This document shows, piece after piece, positions 1-5,652 of a stretch of 7,516 bases of DNA. The notes beneath the pieces are model-generated. The model saw only the letters and a list, made by a program, of their open reading frames with translations, did not search any database and was not told where the DNA came from. Every line of letters starts with the position of its first letter. Positions within the stretch are counted from its first letter, which is position 1. The stretch is from Pseudobdellovibrionaceae bacterium (GTDB lineage: Bacteria > Bdellovibrionota > Bdellovibrionia > Bdellovibrionales > JAMPXM01): positions 1 to 7,516 of the forward strand of contig JALHOI010000147.1 in NCBI GenBank assembly GCA_022843085.1, given 5' to 3'. Position numbers and translations under genes: made by a program.

Positions 1-1
1 G

Positions 2-904
2 TCTCTTTTCGTTCGCTCCACGTCGGCCGCCGATAGCCAAGGAGCCGTCGTCGATTTAACTTTGACAAACAAAAGTGTGAATTCCGGCGAAGCCTACCCG
101 TTCAATTTCTTGGGTCGCGGGATTCGGAAACCAGACCCGACGCTTGATCCCTTCCGTACGAAAGTTTGCGATCTCGCTGAAAGCGGATACCGGGTCATTC
201 AGAAAAACGGTGTCCCAACGCTTCAGATCGCGGCTAAAGTTTTCGAACCAATGACGACATGGGACCTCTGCGATGTTTCGGTCATGATCGACAGCGATGG
301 TGATTTCAGCGCCGACCAAGAGCTTGCGGGAACCAAACAAGATCGCGTTGAGGGACTTACCGGATCGAACTACGCAAGCATTTTGCTCGACGTTAAAACC
401 GCGCGCCAGATTCGCCGCGATTACGACACAGCTGTGACTGCGCCACCGGCCACACCCGTACCCGGTGAACCAACTCCGAAAGCACCTATTCTCGATTTCA
501 CACCGTCGATTGAGGCGCTTTCGCCGATGCTCGCCTTCGAGCATTCGACGCTTGCGATTCTTGAAGTTCCAGTCAGCGACTTAAAATTAAAAGCGTCGGG
601 GGCGCTCGCCATTCGAATTGCGACGAGCGCGCAATCTGGTTCTGCGATCGAGCCCGACGACTTTTTAAACAAGGATCCGAAAACGTGGAAGGCCCTGAAC
701 GTTTCCGTTCGCGGCGCCGGTTTCGCCGACCTGCCTGAAAAGATCACGGTGGCGCCAGGCCAGACGACGACGGTTTCCTTCACGAAGGGCGCGGGTTCAG
801 ATTCACTGTGGCTGGCTTATCCGAATGGAAAACCCGTCGTCGGTGGATTCAACCGTGACGAACAATCGCAATTGGTTCGCACGGTCTACAAACTTGAAGA
901 CTAG
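2..904 (+). CDS. C-terminal part of a probable secreted protein (5' truncated; possible subtilase-type C-terminus)
   Basis: The frame is open from the left edge to the TAG at 902-904, giving at least 300 residues. The first possible start inside (TTG at 62) has no convincing ribosome binding site and the frame continues upstream, so I treat the gene as cut by the window. A segment at bases 284-331 reads VMIDSDGDFSADQELA. Its D-x-D-x-D spacing suggests calcium binding and recalls C-terminal regions of some secreted S8 peptidases. A Pro/Thr/Ala-rich linker follows at about 431-486, then a second, beta-rich domain with the stretch APGQTTTVSF. No catalytic triad lies in the visible part. Secreted protease, adhesin or other exported protein are all possible; the function is inference. 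Its stop overlaps the stop of the convergent downstream gene. Confidence 0.7.
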   Translation, partial: SLFVRSTSAADSQGAVVDLTLTNKSVNSGEAYPFNFLGRGIRKPDPTLDPFRTKVCDLAESGYRVIQKNGVPTLQIAAKVFEPMTTWDLCDVSVMIDSDGDFSADQELAGTKQDRVEGLTGSNYASILLDVKTARQIRRDYDTAVTAPPATPVPGEPTPKAPILDFTPSIEALSPMLAFEHSTLAILEVPVSDLKLKASGALAIRIATSAQSGSAIEPDDFLNKDPKTWKALNVSVRGAGFADLPEKITVAPGQTTTVSFTKGAGSDSLWLAYPNGKPVVGGFNRDEQSQLVRTVYKLED

Positions 905-1563
905 AGAAACCAGTAGATAACAGCAAGATGGTCCGTCGTATTGAGGGATTGCCGGTAAACTGTTTGATTTAAATAACCGAACTCGGCGTTCGCGCCGAGT
1001 AGCGGAGTACGGACTCCTGCAAAGATCCGCAACCGCTCGACCGCGGCTTGGCCTGAGCTCGTCTCGTCAGACACGTTCATGAAGATTTCCGACCAAACAA
1101 CGCCTTTTAGATCAGCGTTGACGTCGCGCGAGTGGCGAAGTTGATATCGAAGGCGAACACTATCGTTCGAACTGTTCTCGAAATTTCTGCCTTCTAAACG
1201 CACGCGGTGGGTCAGCTCACTCGTTTCGGACTTGAGGTAGGCCATCTGATGTTGAAAAGCCAGCCGGCGCTCGACGGCTAGTCCTGTTTGAATAATTCCG
1301 AAAAGTGCACCGATTGATTGGGTTTCACTTAGAGCATAGTTAAAGCCGGCTCGGTAAAGAAACTGTTTCACGACGCCGGTGTCAAATTCATTTCGAATCT
1401 GGGTTTCAAGATTCGCCGAAAATCGGTCGTCGATCTTTTTGTTCACAAAAGTTCCAAACCAAAATCCGGAATTAGTTTCGCCGGCACGCGCGGCTTGATG
1501 TCCCAACAGCAAAACGAGATTTAAAACCAGACTTAAAAGAGCGGTCGAAGAAATGAATTTCAT
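901..1563 (-). CDS. DUF2490-like outer-membrane beta-barrel protein
   Basis: This protein has 220 residues. The N-terminus is a typical Sec signal peptide: Lys2, a hydrophobic core at about residues 5-21, and a likely cleavage after AARA at residue 27. The mature part begins GETNSGFWFGTFVNKKI and then alternates polar and aromatic residues in strands, such as FLYRAGFNYAL and VRLRYQLRHSR. It ends in IYWFL, as expected for a barrel strand with a C-terminal aromatic. This pattern and size fit the DUF2490 family of predicted outer-membrane barrels, whose role is not known. The ATG at 1561-1563 is preceded by GAGG (plus-strand 1569-1572), five bases upstream of the start. The gene lies 47 bp downstream of the GMP reductase-like gene on the same strand, so co-transcription is possible. 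No clear terminator separates them. Confidence 0.75.
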   Translation of the reverse strand: MKFISSTALLSLVLNLVLLLGHQAARAGETNSGFWFGTFVNKKIDDRFSANLETQIRNEFDTGVVKQFLYRAGFNYALSETQSIGALFGIIQTGLAVERRLAFQHQMAYLKSETSELTHRVRLEGRNFENSSNDSVRLRYQLRHSRDVNADLKGVVWSEIFMNVSDETSSGQAAVERLRIFAGVRTPLLGANAEFGYLNQTVYRQSLNTTDHLAVIYWFL

Positions 1564-1610
1564 TTTTACCTCAGGATGTGCGTTGTGGATGTGTTGTGTT
1601 TTTTGTTTCT

Positions 1611-2657
1611 TCAGTCTCGAAGGCCGTGAGCGGCCGACTCGCTGGCACCAGCACCCGACATCTCCATAAACCGCGCGCGACTTCGAATTTCATCGACCGT
1701 AACAGCGTTGAGATAACTCATTCCGCTGCGAATGCCGCCTGTAATTTCAAGAACCGCGTCACGCAGATGACCTTTGATCGTGACAAAACGACTTTCACCT
1801 TCGGCGGCCATGCCTTCAGGAACACCGCCGCGCCACGAGACTTGCGCCGACTTCGAGGCCATGCCGCGATACTGTTTTCGACCACCTTGAATTTCACCCG
1901 GTGTCTCGAGAACTCCTGAAAGCATAGACCCTAACATCACTGTGCTGGCACCCGCGGCCAGTGCTTTGACGATGTCGCCCGATGTTCGAAGTCCGCCATC
2001 GCCGATGACCGGGACGCCTGTGCCTTCAAGGGCTTCAGCGCACATGGCAATCGCAGTCAACTGCGGAACTCCGCAGCCCGTGATGATTCGGGTTGTGCAC
2101 ATCGACCCTGGACCGATGCCAACCTTCACGGCGTCGGCACCCACATCGGCAAGTTCACGCGCCGCCTCGGGCATCGCCACGTTGCCACCGATGACCTCGA
2201 GATCGCTGAAACGATCTTTCAACCATTTTATGGTTTCAAGCATTTGTACCGAATGGCCGTGAGCAATGTCGACGACCATCACATTCACACCGGCGGCGAC
2301 AAGCGCCTCGGCCCGCGCGCGTGCATCGTCGCCGACGCCCACGCTTGCGCCCAGCAGAGTGGCTCCCGCCGCACGCACTTTCTGAATCTCTTGAACTTGC
2401 TGTTCGATCGACATGAACCTGTGAATGGGGCCAAAGCCGCCTTCTTTGGCCATCGCAATCGCCATCGGCGCTTCCGTGATCGTGTCCATGTTAGCGCTCA
2501 TCAGCGGGATCTGAATTTCAAATTTTTTCGTGAGTTTGGTTTTAAGTTCGGGATCGCGGCGCGATCGTACGTCAGACCGACTGGGCATCAACAGCACGTC
2601 ATCGAAAGTCAGTCCGCGCGAGCGCTTCGGAATTTCAATCGATTTAAAGATCAACAT
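1611..2657 (-). CDS. guaC: IMP dehydrogenase/GMP reductase family enzyme without CBS domains, probably GMP reductase
   Basis: This 348-residue TIM barrel belongs to the IMPDH/GMPR family of purine nucleotide interconversion. Visible motifs are LTFDDVLLMP (16-25), PLMSANMDT (51-59), the substrate/catalytic loop GIGPGSMCTTR (180-190) with catalytic Cys187, GDGGLRTSGD (219-228) and GSMLSG (243-248). The CBS pair of typical IMPDH (about 490 residues) is absent; the length matches GMP reductase. The flap region GGVPEGMAAEGES (277-289) resembles the GMPR motif GGVAEYRAAEG, with Glu281 at the GMPR catalytic glutamate, and the RYFQ motif of IMPDH is missing. That favours NADPH-dependent conversion of GMP to IMP. 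However, the barrel and the tail SGAGASES look IMPDH-like, so automated annotation as guaB is plausible. The start is supported by AGGAG (plus-strand 2664-2668), seven bases before ATG. Confidence 0.88.
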   Translation of the reverse strand: MLIFKSIEIPKRSRGLTFDDVLLMPSRSDVRSRRDPELKTKLTKKFEIQIPLMSANMDTITEAPMAIAMAKEGGFGPIHRFMSIEQQVQEIQKVRAAGATLLGASVGVGDDARARAEALVAAGVNVMVVDIAHGHSVQMLETIKWLKDRFSDLEVIGGNVAMPEAARELADVGADAVKVGIGPGSMCTTRIITGCGVPQLTAIAMCAEALEGTGVPVIGDGGLRTSGDIVKALAAGASTVMLGSMLSGVLETPGEIQGGRKQYRGMASKSAQVSWRGGVPEGMAAEGESRFVTIKGHLRDAVLEITGGIRSGMSYLNAVTVDEIRSRARFMEMSGAGASESAAHGLRD

Positions 2658-2770
2658 TGGTGGCTCCTAGGCTAGGCGATGGTCGACCTGCATCCATGTT
2701 CGGGCGCCCGCAAATTCTCGGTCTCGTGCCCAGAAGTCAAGCTGGGCCTTGCGTTGAGTGTTCGCTCCGC

Positions 2771-2793
2771 TCTTGGAACAGTATGTTCCAAGA
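2771..2793. promoter_or_regulatory. Perfect palindrome, candidate operator in the divergent intergenic region
   Basis: The arms TCTTGGAACA and TGTTCCAAGA are perfect reverse complements of ten bases each around the spacer GTA. The site lies between the divergent GMP reductase-like and lipoprotein genes, 44 bases before the lipoprotein start chosen here. No T-run follows on either strand, so an intrinsic terminator is unlikely. Its size and symmetry fit a dimeric regulator's binding site, or an RNA hairpin in the lipoprotein leader. The regulator is unknown. Confidence 0.5.
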
Positions 2794-2836
2794 CATCAAG
2801 CCGCGTGGATTGTTTCTCGCGGCAACTGCCGAAAAT

Positions 2837-4312
2837 ATGAAGCATATGAAACAAACATCTCGATCTTTCATTCGCACATTTTTGCTTTGTCTCGTGCCGC
2901 TGAGCATGCTTTTGGGCGGCTGTGCCTCGACCTCAGAACAAGCCGAATCTTTAATTCGCGAGGGACGCGTCGATGAGGCGCTGAGCCTCGTCGAACGCGT
3001 ACGTCGAATCGACTCGACTGATTCTGACGACATCGGACTTGAACGGCGTGTTCGACTTGAATGGATTTCGGCGAAACTGATCGAGGTGCGACTCTCGAGG
3101 CTTGCGGACAACAAAGGCGCAAGCACCGAATTGATGCGAAAGATTTTAAAGAACCAAACAGAATGGAGCCTGATACCCACCGGAGCCGTTTACGCGACAC
3201 AGTTTGAAGAAACAGGGTATCTCTCAGAATCGATTCAACGAGGAATTTACGAATCTCTTGAAAAGAAACAACCCCTTGCGGCGCTGGTGCGATTTCAAAC
3301 CGATCGCGCGCTGCTTGAAGATGTGTTGAAAATTGAAACGACGAAATTAAAGTTAGCACTGGCCGACTCGGGTCGAAGCTTTTGCCAGACAGAATCGAAG
3401 TCGCTGGGACCCACCGACTTCTACCGCACACGATTTCTCAATGAAGCTTGTCGCAAACTTCAGCACACGATCGTCGTTCGAAAGACTGAAAACTCCGTTC
3501 GCCTTTTCGGCGATCTCAAAGTTGATCTCAAGCTTGAGAACGTACCGTCCGAACGAATCTCTGATTTTTCGCGAGATCTGAAAGCTGAGTTCGAAAAATC
3601 CATCTGGCACGATCCGAGCGGAAAAAAAGAATTAGCGCTTAAGCTGACAGGGGATCTGACAGAGAAGATTTCGGAGCGCGGTGTGTATCGGTCGAAACAG
3701 TACACCGTGCGCGTTCCCTATGAGGAAACGCGTGTTGAAAAAAGAAGCGAACGCACAGGGCTTCAGACCGTCTTCGAGGTTTTGGCGTGGGCCCTGACGA
3801 CGTATCAGCCCAACCGCGAACGCGACAACGGCGACGGCACCGTGACGATTACAGAAACAAAGTACCGCGACTCGACACGGCTTTTTCCTTATCAGGCCAC
3901 CGAGGTGACTCAAGACTTGGGCTTTCAACTCGAAGTCGAATTGAGTCCAGAGGGCACTGCGCATCGTTTCGAGTTTCGCGAAAAATTGAAAACCGAAAGC
4001 GACGAACACAATGTGCGATTCGCTGACGCCGGCCTTTCTCCGCAAGTTCGGCGCCTCACGGCACCGTCTGACTGGCTCTTGTCTCTCAATCGAAAGCTCA
4101 TGGACCGCATCAGTGCTGAATTTAACGAAGCCTGGATCAAGCGGTTTTGCGGCGAAACGATGACGACGGCTCTTTCGGTCATCGAATTTCGACATCGTTG
4201 TGTCTACGGGGCGAATGGACATGCTCCTTCCATCACGCGCGAATGGTTCGCGAATAGGTATGGAATTGAAATCGAGACTTGGCGACAAATGGTCGCCCAA
4301 AGACCGCTTTGA
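2837..4312 (+). CDS. Lipoprotein of unknown function with an N-terminal TPR-like segment
   Basis: From ATG 2837 the product has 491 residues. It begins with a basic N-region, a hydrophobic core FLLCLVPLSMLL and the lipobox LGGC, giving lipidation at Cys29, so it should be a cell-envelope lipoprotein. Just after this, AESLIREGRVDEALSLVERV looks like one TPR-type helical hairpin. The rest is a mix of charged helices and strands (about 200-430) with no motif I recognise. The C-terminal part has a Cys pair, RFCGE and HRCVYG, and ends near WFANRYGIEIETW. The start is uncertain: ATG 2837 and ATG 2846 are both poor in Shine-Dalgarno sequence, though both give the same lipoprotein. The frame is open back to 2657, but that extension would bury the signal peptide and includes the palindrome at 2771-2793. 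No partner gene is adjacent on the same strand. Confidence 0.85.
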   Translation: MKHMKQTSRSFIRTFLLCLVPLSMLLGGCASTSEQAESLIREGRVDEALSLVERVRRIDSTDSDDIGLERRVRLEWISAKLIEVRLSRLADNKGASTELMRKILKNQTEWSLIPTGAVYATQFEETGYLSESIQRGIYESLEKKQPLAALVRFQTDRALLEDVLKIETTKLKLALADSGRSFCQTESKSLGPTDFYRTRFLNEACRKLQHTIVVRKTENSVRLFGDLKVDLKLENVPSERISDFSRDLKAEFEKSIWHDPSGKKELALKLTGDLTEKISERGVYRSKQYTVRVPYEETRVEKRSERTGLQTVFEVLAWALTTYQPNRERDNGDGTVTITETKYRDSTRLFPYQATEVTQDLGFQLEVELSPEGTAHRFEFREKLKTESDEHNVRFADAGLSPQVRRLTAPSDWLLSLNRKLMDRISAEFNEAWIKRFCGETMTTALSVIEFRHRCVYGANGHAPSITREWFANRYGIEIETWRQMVAQRPL

Positions 4313-4321
4313 ACTTCGAAT

Positions 4322-4361
4322 GACGTGTTTTTGGGCAAGTTAACCTGGTTTCGAACACGTC
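4322..4361. repeat. Inverted repeat with 8-bp perfect arms after the lipoprotein gene
   Basis: GACGTGTT (4322-4329) is the exact reverse complement of AACACGTC (4354-4361), with a 24-base spacer. It begins nine bases after the lipoprotein stop codon. In RNA it could form a stem at the 3' end of that transcript, but no T-run follows, so it is not a standard intrinsic terminator. Confidence 0.4.
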
Positions 4362-4397
4362 CGCACCGTCGAGTCTGGTTCTGTAAACCGATAATCC

Positions 4398-4427
4398 CGA
4401 GTCGTGGCTAACACTTGCTGCGACTCG
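4398..4427. repeat. Strong stem-loop in the lexA upstream region
   Basis: CGAGTCG (4398-4404) and CGACTCG (4421-4427) are perfect complements. The stem extends inward through two G-U wobbles and two G-C pairs to give 11 bp with an eight-base loop at 4409-4416. No T-run follows on either strand. It could be an RNA element in a long lexA leader, a small RNA part, or an operator. A further copy of CGAGTC at 4370-4375 could compete for the same 3' arm. Confidence 0.4.
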
Positions 4428-4476
4428 AAAAGTGGCCGTCTAGTTTCGCAAAAAGTCGCGTTGACCACCACAGAAT

Positions 4477-4523
4477 TTACTCCTAACTTACACTTTACTT
4501 ACACAGCTTACGAACGAGCTGTG
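4477..4523 (+). promoter_or_regulatory. Candidate lexA operator/promoter region: TTAC cluster plus dyad
   Basis: Five TTAC tetramers start at 4477, 4488, 4495, 4499 and 4508. Two of them form a direct TTAC-ACT-TTAC. They run into a perfect dyad, CACAGCT (4502-4508) and AGCTGTG (4517-4523) with an eight-base spacer. TTGACC at 4461-4466 could be a -35 box, but no convincing -10 box lies at the right distance. The position just upstream of the lexA ribosome binding site fits autoregulation, which is known for lexA genes. Assigning these bases to LexA is inference. Confidence 0.4.
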
Positions 4524-4530
4524 GGCTTGA

Positions 4531-4536
4531 AGGTGG
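4531..4536 (+). promoter_or_regulatory. Ribosome binding site that fixes the lexA start at 4543
   Basis: AGGTGG lies six bases before the first ATG of the repeat tract. None of the six later in-frame ATGs within the first 29 codons has a comparable site, so translation most likely begins at the first one and includes the repeats. Confidence 0.65.
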
Positions 4537-4542
4537 TTTGGG

Positions 4543-4626
4543 ATGGACACGAGCATGGACACGAGCATGGACACGAGCATGGACACGAGGACGGATAGCG
4601 GAATGGATAGCGAAATGGAAAACGAC
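4543..4626 (+). repeat. 12-bp tandem repeat at the lexA start (seven units)
   Basis: Four near-identical copies of ATGGACACGAGC (4543-4590; the last ends in G) are followed by three decayed units in the same 12-base phase at 4591, 4603 and 4615. They encode MDTS, MDTS, MDTS, MDTR, TDSG, MDSE and MEND, so an in-frame Met recurs every four codons except at residue 17. Copy-number change would preserve the reading frame. The segment is acidic and predicted to be disordered. Confidence 0.9.
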
Positions 4627-5535
4627 ATGAGCCGGGGCCCGAACAAAACATTCGATGCAGCTTCCGATAAAGCCTCGAATTCGACGTCAGGCCAAACGTC
4701 GGGCCAAACGTCGGGTTCGACGTTCGGCTCTAATTTTGGCGCCGCACTCACGCCGCTTACCCCGAAAGAAAAGACCGTGCTCGAGTTTCTCGAGACTTAC
4801 GCGAGGTTGAATGGCTTCGCGCCGACGTACCAAGAAATCTGCAAGCACTTCGGTTTTGCGTCGTTCAATTCGGCTCAACGTTACCTGAAACAGCTCGAAG
4901 CCAAAGATTATATCTCGCTCGGCGGATCAAATCAAAAGCGAGCGATCTCGCTGCTTCAGTCAGCGTCGGCTTACCAAGAGCAAATTGAAGATCGTGAACG
5001 CAAAGTCGAGACCTCGAACGTCACGTCAAACTTCGCGTCAAACTTCACATCGGTCTCGGCCGACGCTTTTCAAATTCCGATGCTCGGTCGAGTCGCAGCC
5101 GGTGTTCCGCTTGAAGCTTACGAGCATGATGAATTCATCGACGTTCCGGCTTCGCTCGTCAAAAACCCAGACCGCACTTACGCTTTGCGGGTTCAGGGAC
5201 AGTCGATGATCGAAGATGGAATTTTTGAAGGTGACGTGATTCTCGTTCAGCGACAAAGCCAAGCCGAAAACGGCGAGATCGTTGTCGCTGTTGTGCCGAG
5301 CGAAGTGGGAACCGAGGAAGCGACCGTCAAACGTTTCTACTGGCACAAGCTCGCAGCCACGACGTCAAAACTTGAAAAGAAATCTTTGAAATCTATCTCT
5401 CGAAATGAACCGTCTAAAAATGAACGTCAAATTGAGTTGCGACCCGCAAACTCGACCATGACGTCATTCTGGTATGACCCAGGACAAGTTCAGATCCGGG
5501 GAATTGTCGTCGGCCTTATTCGAAAGTTTTGGTAG
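4543..5535 (+). CDS. lexA: LexA SOS repressor, unusually long (330 residues)
   Basis: This is the self-cleaving repressor of the DNA-damage response. The winged helix-turn-helix is at about 69-138: LTPKEKTVLEFLETYARLNG, with recognition-helix region FNSAQRYL. The peptidase S24 domain covers about 178-330. It has the cleavage bond Ala186-Gly187 in GRVAAGVP, nucleophile Ser221 in QGQSM and general-base Lys263 in TVKRF, so RecA-stimulated self-cleavage should work. E. coli LexA has about 202 residues. The excess comes from a 68-residue repeat-rich N-terminal extension, a linker of about 38 residues (139-176) and an insertion of roughly 25 Lys/Ser-rich residues after Lys263 (about 268-296) before the conserved ELRPANS. 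Start: ATG 4543 behind AGGTGG. The adjacent imuA-imuB genes mark this as the lexA of a mutagenesis cassette. It probably represses itself and that operon. Confidence 0.96.
   Translation: MDTSMDTSMDTSMDTRTDSGMDSEMENDMSRGPNKTFDAASDKASNSTSGQTSGQTSGSTFGSNFGAALTPLTPKEKTVLEFLETYARLNGFAPTYQEICKHFGFASFNSAQRYLKQLEAKDYISLGGSNQKRAISLLQSASAYQEQIEDRERKVETSNVTSNFASNFTSVSADAFQIPMLGRVAAGVPLEAYEHDEFIDVPASLVKNPDRTYALRVQGQSMIEDGIFEGDVILVQRQSQAENGEIVVAVVPSEVGTEEATVKRFYWHKLAATTSKLEKKSLKSISRNEPSKNERQIELRPANSTMTSFWYDPGQVQIRGIVVGLIRKFW
4684..4743 (+). repeat. Second 12-bp repeat tract in lexA, before the DNA-binding domain
   Basis: Five four-residue units read TSGQ, TSGQ, TSGS, TFGS and NFGA (residues 48-67). The first three are near-identical DNA (ACGTCGGGCCAA type). 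The tract is low in charge and likely a flexible tether directly in front of the winged helix. Confidence 0.8.
5011..5058 (+). repeat. Third 12-bp repeat tract, in the LexA interdomain linker
   Basis: Four-residue units TSNV, TSNF, ASNF and TSVS (residues 157-172) lie between the DNA-binding domain and the cleavage-site region. GTCAAACTTC recurs at a 12-base interval. The tract enlarges the hinge, which in E. coli LexA is only a few residues. Confidence 0.7.
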
Positions 5536-5559
5536 CACCCCGTTTTTATTCACTCGATC

Positions 5560-5588
5560 TAGATTTTAGTTAGATTTTAGAAACTAAA
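5560..5588 (+). promoter_or_regulatory. Direct and inverted TTAG repeats upstream of imuA, candidate operator
   Basis: TAGATTTTAG occurs twice, at 5560-5569 and 5571-5580, with an 11-base period of about one helical turn. The second copy forms an inverted repeat, TTTAG-AAA-CTAAA (5576-5588). The core can be read as TTAG-N3-TTAG-N3-CTAA. The stretch is AT-rich and sits in the leader of the imuA operon, where a LexA site is expected. Protein binding is inferred. Confidence 0.4.
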
Positions 5589-5612
5589 CCGCCATCTCAC
5601 AATCACGTGCGA

Positions 5613-5631
5613 GGTTCTCGAAAGAGAAGCC
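5613..5631 (+). other. Small GNRA-loop hairpin in the imuA leader
   Basis: TTCTC (5615-5619) pairs with GAGAA (5624-5628) around a GAAA tetraloop. Outer GG/CC pairs extend it past one bulged G. It ends eight bases before the imuA Shine-Dalgarno sequence, so it could affect translation start or transcript stability. No regulatory family is recognised. Confidence 0.3.
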
Positions 5632-5638
5632 ACGCGCG

Positions 5639-5652
5639 AAGGGATTACTTTG
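5639..5652 (+). promoter_or_regulatory. Ribosome binding site and TTG start of imuA
   Basis: AAGGGA at 5639-5644 stands five bases before TTG 5650-5652. Reading upstream in this frame, no ATG or GTG appears before the stop at 5578, so the rare TTG start is the best choice. Confidence 0.6.

Noticed and set aside
1622..1635. GGCCG-TGAG-CGGCC hairpin near the 3' end of the GMP reductase-like gene.
   Set aside because: On the coding (minus) strand it is followed by A-rich rather than T-rich sequence, and it lies within the coding sequence.
1578..2675. Plus-strand open frames opposite the GMP reductase-like gene.
   Set aside because: They are antisense shadows of a well-conserved enzyme with no recognisable protein features.
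2657..2836. N-terminal extension of the lipoprotein frame to the TTG at 2657.
   Set aside because: It would place some 60 residues before a good lipoprotein signal peptide, overlaps the start of the divergent gene and has no ribosome binding site.
3632..4300. Long minus-strand frame opposite the lipoprotein gene.
   Set aside because: It has no ribosome binding site or domain, and the sense frame has a clear lipobox and continuous coding character.
4362..4400. tRNA-like look of the segment around GGTTCTGTAAACC.
   Set aside because: No acceptor stem, no GGTTCGA-type T loop and no consistent cloverleaf could be drawn.
4404..4598. Short plus-strand frame ending in repeated HEHG, suggestive of a metal-binding histidine-rich peptide.
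   Set aside because: It is the other-frame reading of the 12-bp lexA repeats, has no ribosome binding site, and most of it lies over the non-coding lexA leader.
4543..4626. Regularly spaced short repeats considered as a CRISPR-like array.
   Set aside because: Units are contiguous 12-mers without spacers and are translated as part of LexA.
5497..5550. Possible lexA terminator: CGGGG paired with CCCCG followed by TTTTTATT.
   Set aside because: The stem is only five bases with a loop of about 36, mostly inside the lexA coding sequence. The T-run is suggestive but the hairpin is too weak.
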